64,000 nt of DNA, taken from contig NZ_JAUYHK010000016.1 of the NCBI RefSeq assembly GCF_030690045.1, forward strand, positions 1 through 64,000, given 5' to 3'. Under the pieces are notes generated by a model. The model made no database searches. It was given only the letters and a program-made list of their open reading frames with translations, and had not been told where the DNA came from. The position numbers and the translations under genes are program-made. Below are positions 1 to 7,894 of this stretch, one piece after another. This stretch comes from Thalassospira sp. (GTDB lineage: Bacteria > Pseudomonadota > Alphaproteobacteria > Rhodospirillales > Thalassospiraceae). Position 1 is the stretch's first letter; each line of letters starts with the position of its first letter.

Positions 1-580
1 TTCGGATGCGGCTTGTGAGGCAGACGGGGGTATGGGCGCCATATCAAGTACCCCTGATGGAGCCTCGCCAAAGTCCCACGGGGGTAGTCCGTCTTGTGTG
101 CATCGGTCCTGCCGGGTTGGCGATTCGGGGGCCGTCACAGCCGTTATCTGGCGGTTTTCCGGGGCGGAGGGGTGTGGTGCAGCAACTTTAGCGGTTGTTT
201 TCAGGGATCAGGATTGATTACTGAAAGCGAGTCGGCGACGCCAGGTTGTTTGATTTCATTGATCGGGTATGATTATTGAAATGACAAGGCACACAACCCC
301 GAAAACGGGGACATGGTGCGGCGGGGCCGGTGTGATCGGGGCGAAGGCCCGGCGGTGGAAGCCCGGCGGCTGTCCGGTGTCCTGTGGTCATGACCGGGAA
401 GGCGGGCTTTGGCGGGGGTGCCCTTTATGGCCCGACGCAATTCAGATGCCGCAATTCAGATGCCCCCGGCAAATGCTTTGCCTTATAATTGCCGAGTAGT
501 TAGGGTTAGGTCAGTTTGTCCTTGCGGGCGGCATCATGTGTCCTGATGCATCCTGCGAACCGAAAACACAGGAAAAGTCC
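1..580. other. Leading region with no supported gene
   Basis: Only short reading frames of about 60-76 codons occur here. None has recognisable content, and several overlap each other in different frames. The stretch is GC-rich with small local inverted repeats, for example GGGGTA near 28 and TACCCC near 48. I found no tRNA, tmRNA, RNase P or SRP signature. It probably holds the promoter and leader of the TPR lipoprotein gene and perhaps the far upstream region of a gene outside the window. Confidence 0.5.
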
Positions 581-2302
581 TTGAAGCGCAATCTGTTGCA
601 TATCCTTCTGCCGGTTTCCGTCCTTGCCCTGTCTGCGTGTGGCACGACGGCAACGTCGCCTGTTGCCCGGCACAGCTTTGAGTATCCGCAAAGCGAAAGT
701 TTTGCCGGCAATTTTCTGGCGGGCAAAGTGGCGCAAAGCGATTACAGCATGTCGGAAGCGGCCAGATATCTGATACGTGCGCAGGAACTGGACCCTGACA
801 ACCCCGATTTGCGCCAGCGGACCTTTCTGGCCCTGATTGCCGATGGCCGCGTCAGCGACACCGAAACCATTGCCCGGCAACTGGTGGCGGAACAACCTGC
901 CGATCTTTTTGCCGCCCTGGCGGTGGTGGATGCCGATATCCGGGGCGGGGATTATGAACAGGCCCTGTCCATCGTCATGGCCTTGCCGGACCGGGGCATC
1001 AACACCCTGATCCGCCCGCTTGCCGCCGCATGGCTTTATACCGCGATGGACCGCAAGCAAGACGCCCTTGACGCCCTTGACGGATTGCAACGCAATGCGT
1101 CGCTCAGCCCGCTTTCGGAATATCATCGCGGGCTGGTTCTGGATTATTTCGGCGATCTGGCGGCGGCAGAAATGGCGTTTTCGCGTGCCTATGGCGACCC
1201 GGCCGATGCCCCCTTGCGTGCCGCCGAGGCCCTTGGTGCCGTTTATGAACGCCGGGGACAGCCGCAAAAGGCCGCCCTGCTGTATCAATCCTATATGGAC
1301 CGCCATCCGCAATCGCTGGCCATGCCGTTTCACCTGAAACGGCTGGAAGAAGGGGGGGCACCGGTGCGCGCAGCGGTTACGCCTGCCTCTGGCCTGGCCG
1401 AGGCCTATCTGGATATTGCCACCCTGCTCAGTCAGGAAAATGCGGTGGACCCGGCCTTGCTGATGGCGCGGTATTCGCTGTCGCTGCGCCCGGATGATGA
1501 CATTACCCGTCTTCTGGTCGGTGAAGTGATGGAAATCCAGAAACGTTATCCTGCCGCGATTGCCATTTATGACACCATTCCGGTGACCTCGCCGCATAGC
1601 TGGAACGCCCGGCTGCGGGCGGCGGCCAGCCTTGAGGCAACCGGGCAAAGTGAGGCGGCCATTGCCCTGTTGCAACCGATGGTCAATGAACGCCGCGACC
1701 GGTCCGATGCCCTGATCCAGCTGGGCGATACCCTGCGCCTCACCCAAGATTTCGGCGCGTCCGCAACCGCCTATGATCAGGCGATTGAACGTCTGGGTGG
1801 CCCGGATCAGGTCAGCTGGATGTTGCTGTATCGTCGGGGCATTGCCCATGAGCGGTCCGGACAATGGGACAAGGCCGAGGCCGATTTCCTCAAGGCGCTG
1901 GAAATGGAACCCGAACAACCCTATGTCATGAATTATCTGGGTTATAGCTGGGTCGAGCAGGGCAAGAATTTCGATCAGGCCGAAGACATGCTCAAACGCG
2001 CCGTCGCCCTGCAACCCGAAGACGGATACATCGTTGATAGTCTGGGTTGGGTTTATTACAAACTGGGCCGGTTTGACGATGCGGTGCGCGAACTTGAACG
2101 TGCCGTTGAACTGAAACCCGACGACCCGACGATCAATGATCATCTTGGCGATGCGTTCTGGCAGACCGGGCGGTTCCACGAAGCCCGGTTCCAGTGGCAT
2201 CGGGCCCTGTCTTTCAGCCCGGATGATGAATTGCGGGCGACGGTCCTTGCCAAACTGGAAGGGGCGACGCCCGAACCGGCATCTGTTGCCGCCAACAACT
2301 GA
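581..2302 (+). CDS. TPR-repeat outer-membrane lipoprotein
   Basis: From a TTG start at 581 the protein has 573 residues and begins with a classical lipoprotein signal: KRN, a hydrophobic stretch, then LSAC with the lipidated Cys at residue 20. GGAAAA at 571-576 is the likely ribosome binding site. An upstream ATG at 536 would put 15 polar residues before the signal, so I prefer 581. The rest is helical with many tetratricopeptide repeats. The clearest lie in the C-terminal third, where units around YLGYSWVEQGKN, LGWVYYKLGRFDDAVREL and HLGDAFWQTGRFHEA follow each other. Such proteins usually scaffold envelope complexes. A gene like this directly before ispE is a recurrent alphaproteobacterial arrangement. 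The function is not known; it ends 7 bp before ispE and is probably cotranscribed. Confidence 0.85.
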   Translation: MKRNLLHILLPVSVLALSACGTTATSPVARHSFEYPQSESFAGNFLAGKVAQSDYSMSEAARYLIRAQELDPDNPDLRQRTFLALIADGRVSDTETIARQLVAEQPADLFAALAVVDADIRGGDYEQALSIVMALPDRGINTLIRPLAAAWLYTAMDRKQDALDALDGLQRNASLSPLSEYHRGLVLDYFGDLAAAEMAFSRAYGDPADAPLRAAEALGAVYERRGQPQKAALLYQSYMDRHPQSLAMPFHLKRLEEGGAPVRAAVTPASGLAEAYLDIATLLSQENAVDPALLMARYSLSLRPDDDITRLLVGEVMEIQKRYPAAIAIYDTIPVTSPHSWNARLRAAASLEATGQSEAAIALLQPMVNERRDRSDALIQLGDTLRLTQDFGASATAYDQAIERLGGPDQVSWMLLYRRGIAHERSGQWDKAEADFLKALEMEPEQPYVMNYLGYSWVEQGKNFDQAEDMLKRAVALQPEDGYIVDSLGWVYYKLGRFDDAVRELERAVELKPDDPTINDHLGDAFWQTGRFHEARFQWHRALSFSPDDELRATVLAKLEGATPEPASVAANN

Positions 2303-2309
2303 GCATGTG

Positions 2310-3272
2310 ATGACGACGGTATTTGATTCTGTTGAAAACGCCCCGGCCAAGCTGAATTTGTTTCTGCATGTCACCGGTCAGCGCGACGACGGGTATCATC
2401 TTCTCGACAGTCTGGTCTGTTTTGCCTCGGTCGGTGACCGTCTGGAGGGCCGCCTGCGCGAGGATGGCGACATCACCTGTCGCCTGACCGGCCCGATGGC
2501 AAGTGCATTGGGGGCAGGCGCGTTGGGGGCAGACGGGCTGGACGATCTCGCCCCCGAGGACAATCTGGTCATGCGTGCCGCCCGCCTGTTGCAGGATCAT
2601 TATGGGGTGAGTGCCGGGGCGGATTTGCGCCTGCACAAAAATTTGCCAGTCGCATCGGGCATTGGCGGCGGTTCTGCCGATGCAGCGGCGGCCTTGCGGC
2701 TTTTGTGCCGGTTGTGGGAAATTACACCCGATCCGCTTGACCTTGGCCGCATGGCTTTGACATTGGGGGCGGATGTGCCGGTCTGTCTGGTCGGCGGCAC
2801 GGTTTTGATGCAGGGCATTGGCGAAATATTGCATCCCGTGCCCCCCCTGCCCGATTTCCCGATTGTGCTGGTCAATCCCGGAACGGCGGTATCGACCCCC
2901 AAGATTTTCGCCGCCCGCGCCGGGGAATTTACCGATAATGACCTTTGGGACCGCGATGCCCGTTTTGACACAATCGGGGATCTGGTAACCGCCTTGCAGG
3001 ATTGCCGCAATGACCTGACCTATGCGGCAATCGGATTATCCCCCGAAATTTGCGATGTGATTGCCGCTTTGGGGGCCGAGGAAGGCTGTTTGCTGGCCCG
3101 GATGTCGGGCAGCGGGGCCACCTGTTTTGGGCTTTACGGGACCCATGATGCGGCGCAAAAAGCGGCAAAAACCCTTAACGAGGCCCACCCGGACTGGTGG
3201 GTTGTCGCCGGGCGACTGGCCGGGGAAACGTTTAAAAAGCAAATGCCGGACCTGCCAGACAAAAATGCCTGA
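2310..3272 (+). CDS. ispE: 4-diphosphocytidyl-2-C-methyl-D-erythritol kinase
   Basis: IspE phosphorylates CDP-methylerythritol in the cytoplasmic MEP route to isoprenoid precursors. The 320-residue product starts with PAKLNLFLHVTGQRDDGYH, the family's N-terminal substrate and ATP region. It carries the GHMP-kinase glycine-rich loop in ASGIGGGSADAAAAL near residues 110-125 and the third GHMP motif SGSGATCFG near residue 270. The ATG at 2310 gives the expected N-terminus; a GTG one codon earlier is an alternative. It lies 7 bp behind the TPR lipoprotein gene and is followed by tRNA-Gln. The other MEP gene in this window is ispH at 31.9 kb, so the pathway genes are scattered. Length is slightly above the usual 280-300. 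Confidence 0.95.
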   Translation: MTTVFDSVENAPAKLNLFLHVTGQRDDGYHLLDSLVCFASVGDRLEGRLREDGDITCRLTGPMASALGAGALGADGLDDLAPEDNLVMRAARLLQDHYGVSAGADLRLHKNLPVASGIGGGSADAAAALRLLCRLWEITPDPLDLGRMALTLGADVPVCLVGGTVLMQGIGEILHPVPPLPDFPIVLVNPGTAVSTPKIFAARAGEFTDNDLWDRDARFDTIGDLVTALQDCRNDLTYAAIGLSPEICDVIAALGAEEGCLLARMSGSGATCFGLYGTHDAAQKAAKTLNEAHPDWWVVAGRLAGETFKKQMPDLPDKNA

Positions 3273-3329
3273 AATAGGGGGTTGCACTCCGGCCCGGACG
3301 ACGCTATTTTCCGCGCCACATCACGCTGA

Positions 3330-3404
3330 TGGGGCGTGGCCAAGTGGTAAGGCATCGGTTTTTGGTATCGTGTACCGTAGGTTCGAATCCTACCGCCCCA
3401 GCCA
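3330..3404 (+). tRNA. tRNA-Gln (anticodon TTG)
   Basis: The acceptor stem TGGGGCG (3330-3336) pairs with CGCCCCA (3394-3400), followed by discriminator G and an encoded CCA at 3402-3404. The D arm is GCC/GGC around AAGTGGTAA. The anticodon loop 3360-3366 carries TTG at 3362-3364. The T arm has the canonical GTTCGAATC loop flanked by GTAG/CTAC. The 27-43 pair of the anticodon stem is mismatched (T-T); the rest folds normally. Confidence 0.97.
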
Positions 3405-3408
3405 AGAC

Positions 3409-3443
3409 AAAACCCCTTGAAGTTTACTTCAGGGGGTTTTTCT
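3409..3443. terminator. Bidirectional rho-independent terminator
   Basis: AACCCCTTGAAG (3411-3422) pairs with CTTCAGGGGGTT (3428-3439), flanked by A-rich sequence on the left and TTTTTC on the right. It sits between tRNA-Gln on the plus strand and the convergent cutC gene, and can serve both. Confidence 0.85.
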
Positions 3444-3444
3444 T

Positions 3445-4143
3445 TCAAACGCGGATGGCATCTTTCAATGCCCGCACCAGCCCTCCATCCACCGCCGTCC
3501 GGCCTGCGGCGTAGCCCGCATCGTCAACGGGGCGTTTGCAGGACGCATGGATTTGCGTTGCCCCGGTGCGGTGCAGGATCCGTGCCGCATTTTCCGGCCC
3601 CACCCCGCATCCCGGCAAAATCCCGATCCGCCCGGCGGCACGGGTGATCAGACCGGCAATCAGGTCTGCCCCCTGCAAGGCATCCGCCTGTTGCCCGGAT
3701 GTCAGGATACGGTCAAAGCCAAGATCGATTGCCGTTTCCAGTGCGGCATAGGGATCGGGCGTGCCATCAAAGGCGCGATGCAGGATTTTTTCAAGCCCGG
3801 TTGCGGATTGACACAGCAGATCAAGATGATCGGCATCGAGTGCGCCGTTGGCATCCGTGACCCCAAACACCACCCCGGCGGCCCCGGCATCGCGTGCCAG
3901 CGCAATTTCATCGCGCATCATCGCGATATCGCGCGCACCATAAACAAAATCCCCCGGACGGGGCCGGATCATCACCATGCAGGGTGCCGCAATATCGCGC
4001 AGGCGCATCATGGCACCGGGTGTCGGCGTCAGGCCGCCCACGGCAAGGGCCGAACAATATTCGATCCGGTCCGCCCCGTGTGCCACGGCCATCAAGGCAT
4101 CGTCAAAACTTTCAACGCAGATTTCAAGGGTAATCGCCGTCAT
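3445..4143 (-). CDS. cutC: CutC family protein
   Basis: The 232-residue product is a TIM-barrel protein of the CutC family. It starts with LEICVESFDDALMAVAHGADRIEYC and continues with ALAVGGLTPTPG, then MIRPRPGDFVY, VVFGVTDANGALD, LHRAFDGTPDP and ILTSGQQADALQG, all family hallmarks in the expected order. The family was named for copper tolerance in E. coli, but that role is disputed and the biochemical activity remains unclear. Its ATG overlaps the stop of the upstream ROK kinase by ATGA (4140-4143), so the two are translationally coupled. This fits a role in small-molecule or sugar metabolism as much as copper handling. Confidence 0.9.
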   Translation of the reverse strand: MTAITLEICVESFDDALMAVAHGADRIEYCSALAVGGLTPTPGAMMRLRDIAAPCMVMIRPRPGDFVYGARDIAMMRDEIALARDAGAAGVVFGVTDANGALDADHLDLLCQSATGLEKILHRAFDGTPDPYAALETAIDLGFDRILTSGQQADALQGADLIAGLITRAAGRIGILPGCGVGPENAARILHRTGATQIHASCKRPVDDAGYAAGRTAVDGGLVRALKDAIRV

Positions 4144-5045
4144 GCCCGGTCCCCCAAAAGCCCCGCCCCGCGCAAGCCGCCATCGCGGTAGAAAACACCG
4201 GGCACCACCAGCGGCACGTCATAGCGGCCCAGAACACGGCGGCGGACCTCCTGATCAATCCGGTCGATCAGGGCGGTTTCACTGGCCAGCCCGCCGCCAA
4301 CCGGCACGCAATCAGGGTCCAGCACATTGACCATCCCGGCCAGCGGCCCCGCCAGCAGATCGATGAAAATATCCATGCTGCGGGTTGCGGCAGGGTCGCC
4401 CGCCCGCCAGTTGGCGGTGATGTCATGACTGGGCAGGGGGACGCCGTGACATTGCGCATGAATGCGTTCAAGGCCCCGCGCCGCCCCCCACGGATCAAGG
4501 CAGGACGCGCCGCCACAGCCACAGGGATGCGCAGCAAGCCCGTGGCGGGCCAAGGCCCCGGACATGTCGTTGCCATGCCCCCATTCGCCGCAAATGCCGC
4601 TGCGCCCGCCCAGCAAACGCCCATCGACCACAATGCCGCCGCCAACGCCGGTGCCCAGAATGATGCCAAACACGGTGCGGCATCCCTGCCCGGCACCCAG
4701 ATGCGCCTCGGCCAGGGCAAAACAATCGGCATCATTGGCGATGGCAACCTTGCGGTCAAACAGCCGGGATAATTCCGCTGCAATCGGCCAGCCCTTGAGC
4801 GCCGGGACATTGGCGGTAATCACCGCCCCATCCATCGGATCAATCCCCCCGGCAAAACTGATGCCGATATCGGGGCGCAATCCGCTTTCGCGGTCCGCCG
4901 CCCCGACCAAACCGGACAGGGCGGCAATAAAGGCATCAAGGTCCGTCGCCGGGGTGGCGATTTTGTGTTGTGCGATCAGACTGTGATCCCCGGCGAAAAC
5001 GCCAAATTCAATCTTTGATCCGCCGATATCAAAGGCATATTTCAT
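4140..5045 (-). CDS. ROK family sugar kinase, N-acetylglucosamine kinase-like
   Basis: A 301-residue cytoplasmic kinase. The N-terminus AFDIGGSKIEFGVF is the ATP phosphate-binding motif of the ROK fold. GTGVGGGIVVDGRLLGG and GEWGHGNDMSG follow mid-protein. HPCGCGGASCLD near residues 170-182 is the zinc-binding cysteine cluster typical of ROK proteins. There is no N-terminal helix-turn-helix, so this is an enzyme and not a ROK repressor. The overall pattern is closest to N-acetylglucosamine kinase (NagK) or bacterial fructokinase; substrate specificity cannot be fixed by reading. It heads a two-gene unit with cutC. The 200 bp between it and the divergent NTPase gene at 5246 must hold both promoters. 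Confidence 0.85.
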   Translation of the reverse strand: MKYAFDIGGSKIEFGVFAGDHSLIAQHKIATPATDLDAFIAALSGLVGAADRESGLRPDIGISFAGGIDPMDGAVITANVPALKGWPIAAELSRLFDRKVAIANDADCFALAEAHLGAGQGCRTVFGIILGTGVGGGIVVDGRLLGGRSGICGEWGHGNDMSGALARHGLAAHPCGCGGASCLDPWGAARGLERIHAQCHGVPLPSHDITANWRAGDPAATRSMDIFIDLLAGPLAGMVNVLDPDCVPVGGGLASETALIDRIDQEVRRRVLGRYDVPLVVPGVFYRDGGLRGAGLLGDRA

Positions 5046-5245
5046 GCAAGCCGGTCCCGTTGCGTTGGGGTGTTTTGGACAAGTCTTTCTGATCGCAGGC
5101 GATACACCAACACGCCACAGCCCGCAAAAAGAATCCGGTGCGCCGCCTTAAATATCCATGTTTCGGTTCTTTTTGCGCATTTTGATATACCATCGACAAC
5201 CTTGCCTTGTATATTTCCGGCAGGGCGTGAAACAGGGAAACACAG

Positions 5246-7801
5246 ATGCCGGATACGGATGACGTTCCCAACGGCGGGCAACACGCCGAAGGCATTAAAG
5301 ATGCACTGGCACAGTTCGGCCTTCTGTCCGATTTACTGGCCGATCCGGAAGTAAAGGCATCATTGCTTGTCGAAATTCGGGAGCTTGGCGTCCCCGCCCC
5401 TTTGCATCATGTCGTTTTGCGCCTGATCATTGCCGCAGCAGGCAAATCCGAAAAATTCCTTGGTGAAGCAATCGCTTCACGCCTTAAGGCCTTTATTGAC
5501 CGCACCCCGGCATTGGCCGGGCTGTTGCAACGGCTGATCAATATCCGGCATGGCGAACAGACCAAAGACACCCTTAAACACAAGGCCCTTGAGGCCATCC
5601 GTAATGGAAACCCCATCAAGATCGACGAAATCAAGACCGATGAAACCACATCGCTTGAGGTGTTGCTGGCGCTGCATAATATCCGGGGTTTTGATCAGGT
5701 CCTGACCGGGCTTGACCAGCACACCACCACACTGATCAACACATTGCGCGCAGATATCCGGAATCTTTTTCAGGATATCGTCGCCCCGTCCCTTTCCTGG
5801 CCCACAGAAGAACATTCCCCCGACACGCTTGGCGCGTTTGATCGCGTCAAATATACATCCGGCCTTGATGAACTGTATGGGCGCAAAGCCGAAATCAGCC
5901 TTTTGCATCAATTTGCAGGCGATTTGTCGCTGTGCGGGCGGATATTCAATTTTCGCTGGATGTTGCTGACCGGGGATGGCGGCACGGGCAAAACGCGACT
6001 TGCCTATGATTTTACGCGCAAACATTTGCACCCGAATGTCTGGGATGCCGGTCGCCTTTTGGTCAAGGATTTGCAAGATTTCAACAATCTTGAAAAATGG
6101 CGTCCGCGTCAGCCGACCTTTATCGTCATTGATTATGTCAGCGGGCAACCGGAAAAAACCGGCGACCTTATGCGTATTTTTGCCCGTCAGGCGGCACAAT
6201 ATGATTTTCCGGTGCGGCTCTTGCTGCTGGAACGCAATGCCGGTGAAAACTGGCTTGCGAAAATGCTTCCGGAAGATGGCGACAAGCCGATGGTGATGGA
6301 TCACATTTTCGGACACAAGGATGAAAAAGGGCGCATAATCCCGCCTGTGACCGAAAATGCGATTATTGACCTGATGCGCGCCCGTTTTACCAATGTCGAG
6401 CATCCGCCGCCGCATGACAAAATCCTTCTGGGCGCGGCGAAAAGGGTTGATCCCCGGCAAAATGGCGCAGCCCCGCCCCGCCCGCTTTTTGCCCTTGCCA
6501 CCGCAGAATCCATGATCGCCACAGCCCCCAGACCGGCCCCGGCGGATTTCAGCCAAATCGCCGCAGATCTAAATCAGGAAGACGTCCTGCAAGGCATGTT
6601 ACAGCGCGAAGAAAAGAAGCGCTGGTGCATCACGGCCCCGAATGATGATGACCGCACCCTGCGGCGCTATAAAGTTGCGCTGGCGCTGGCGACACTCAGC
6701 CAAGGGCTTGACCTTTTCGATCTTGAAACCAAAGACGATGATTACGGCCCCCTTGCCCGATATCTGCCCGATCCACCACCGGATCATCATTCAGGCCTGA
6801 TCAATGCCCTTGGCGGCACCGGCACATTCCTGCCGCCGCTGGAACCCGATATCATGGGGGAATTTTTTCTGGCTCAATGCCTGCTGAAAGACTTCCCAAA
6901 GCCAAAGGATCGCCATGCCTTTCTGAACGGTGCGCTGGCCAAACGAGCCAACGATAACATCGCACCGTTGATCACTCTTTTACGTCTCTTGCAGGATTTC
7001 CCGCAAAAAACCGCCGAAATTGATATTCCGGCGGCAATGACGGCCTGCACCAACGAAACAGCCGCCCTTTCCTACGCACGAATGGCACCGGATTGGATTT
7101 TCATGTGCTATCGGGTAAATACTCCCGACGCCGCCACCGATTTCATTGATGCCCTCTCAGGATTGGGCACCCGGTTCCCCAAAAACGCCGAAATCGCATT
7201 GGCGCAGGCAGAGGCCGCTGTCAATATCACCAATCATGCCGGAGAAAACGGAGACTGGGACCGTGTTGACGACATGCTTGCCCGTCTGGATGCCCTTGGC
7301 ACCAGATTCCCCAACAACCGCGAAATCGCACTGGAGCAGGCAAAGGCCGCTGTCAATATCACTAGTGATGCCGGAGAAATTGGAGACTGGGACCGTGTTG
7401 ACGACATGCTTGCACGTCTGGATGCCCTTGGCACCCGTTTCCCCGACCACGCCGAAATCGCACTGATGCAGGCAAAGGCCGCTGTCAATATCACCAATCA
7501 TGCAGGAGGAATTGGAGACTGGGGCCGTGTTGACGACATGCTTGCACGTCTGGATGCCCTTGGCACCAGATTCCCCGATCACGCCGAAATCGCACTGATG
7601 CAGGCAAATGCCGCTGTCAATATCACCATTAATGCCGGGAAAGACGGTGAATTGGACCGTGTAGAGGCGATGCATCAACGACTGGAGATTCTGGCTGAAA
7701 AATTTGGAGGTGACATGATCCTCGTTGAGATGAACAGGCAATCCTTCACACTGGATCATGCTGTTGCTTATGCCGATGCCATACTGCGCAATGAATCCTG
7801 A
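5246..7801 (+). CDS. STAND-like P-loop NTPase with C-terminal TPR-like tandem repeats
   Basis: An 851-residue protein that I do not recognise as a named gene. Residues 1-230 are helical with no identified domain. At residues 215-240 a YGRKAEI segment leads into FRWMLLTG and a Walker A motif GDGGTGKT at 243-250. A Walker B strand FIVIDY has its Asp at about 296, and RLLLLERNAGENW follows near 330. This order resembles STAND-class signalling NTPases that carry a repeat sensor. Residues 640-815 form four 44-residue helical repeats, each with GTRFP, EIALxQAxAAVNIT and WDRVDDMLARLDAL, nearly identical at DNA level. No signal peptide or transmembrane segment is seen. The gene stands alone between a divergent ROK kinase and a terminator at 7835. 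A defence or stress-signalling role is possible by analogy with Avs/STAND proteins, but no effector domain is visible. GGGAAA precedes the ATG. Confidence 0.7.
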   Translation: MPDTDDVPNGGQHAEGIKDALAQFGLLSDLLADPEVKASLLVEIRELGVPAPLHHVVLRLIIAAAGKSEKFLGEAIASRLKAFIDRTPALAGLLQRLINIRHGEQTKDTLKHKALEAIRNGNPIKIDEIKTDETTSLEVLLALHNIRGFDQVLTGLDQHTTTLINTLRADIRNLFQDIVAPSLSWPTEEHSPDTLGAFDRVKYTSGLDELYGRKAEISLLHQFAGDLSLCGRIFNFRWMLLTGDGGTGKTRLAYDFTRKHLHPNVWDAGRLLVKDLQDFNNLEKWRPRQPTFIVIDYVSGQPEKTGDLMRIFARQAAQYDFPVRLLLLERNAGENWLAKMLPEDGDKPMVMDHIFGHKDEKGRIIPPVTENAIIDLMRARFTNVEHPPPHDKILLGAAKRVDPRQNGAAPPRPLFALATAESMIATAPRPAPADFSQIAADLNQEDVLQGMLQREEKKRWCITAPNDDDRTLRRYKVALALATLSQGLDLFDLETKDDDYGPLARYLPDPPPDHHSGLINALGGTGTFLPPLEPDIMGEFFLAQCLLKDFPKPKDRHAFLNGALAKRANDNIAPLITLLRLLQDFPQKTAEIDIPAAMTACTNETAALSYARMAPDWIFMCYRVNTPDAATDFIDALSGLGTRFPKNAEIALAQAEAAVNITNHAGENGDWDRVDDMLARLDALGTRFPNNREIALEQAKAAVNITSDAGEIGDWDRVDDMLARLDALGTRFPDHAEIALMQAKAAVNITNHAGGIGDWGRVDDMLARLDALGTRFPDHAEIALMQANAAVNITINAGKDGELDRVEAMHQRLEILAEKFGGDMILVEMNRQSFTLDHAVAYADAILRNES
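7166..7693 (+). repeat. Four 132-bp tandem repeats inside the NTPase gene
   Basis: The motif GGCACC recurs at 7166, 7298, 7430 and 7562, exactly 132 bp apart. GACATGCTTGC recurs at 7271, 7403 and 7535. Units 1-3 are near identical in DNA as well as protein. Unit 4 is clear for about 70 bp and then decays. Each unit encodes 44 residues, in frame with the NTPase. Synonymous positions are largely shared, which suggests recent duplication or gene conversion. Confidence 0.95.
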
Positions 7802-7834
7802 ATGATTCGCACCGATGTTATGCGCTCTATACAA

Positions 7835-7873
7835 AAATGGCGATCATTCCGGGGCTTGGAATAATCGCCATTT
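7835..7873. terminator. Strong bidirectional terminator hairpin
   Basis: A 16-bp stem pairs 7835-7850 (AAATGGCGATCATTCC) with 7858-7873, with one mismatch and a 7-nt loop GGGGCTT. It is flanked by AAAA on the left and TTT on the right. It separates the convergent NTPase and M16 peptidase genes. Confidence 0.85.
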
Positions 7874-7894
7874 CGGTCATTTCATCATCACATG

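Noticed and set aside
396-403. GGGAAGGC in a GC-rich stretch, reminiscent of a cobalamin riboswitch
   Set aside because: The rest of the aptamer is missing: no CCACTG strand, no GCCAGGAGACCTGCC-type B12 box, and the downstream genes are unrelated to B12.
506-2374. 622-codon open frame on the minus strand
   Set aside because: It is antisense to the TPR lipoprotein and ispE start; its translation shows no family features. Long antisense frames are a product of the GC-rich codon pattern.
7166-7693. Regularly spaced repeats that could suggest a CRISPR array
   Set aside because: The 132-bp units are contiguous, in frame and without unique spacers. They are protein-coding repeats.
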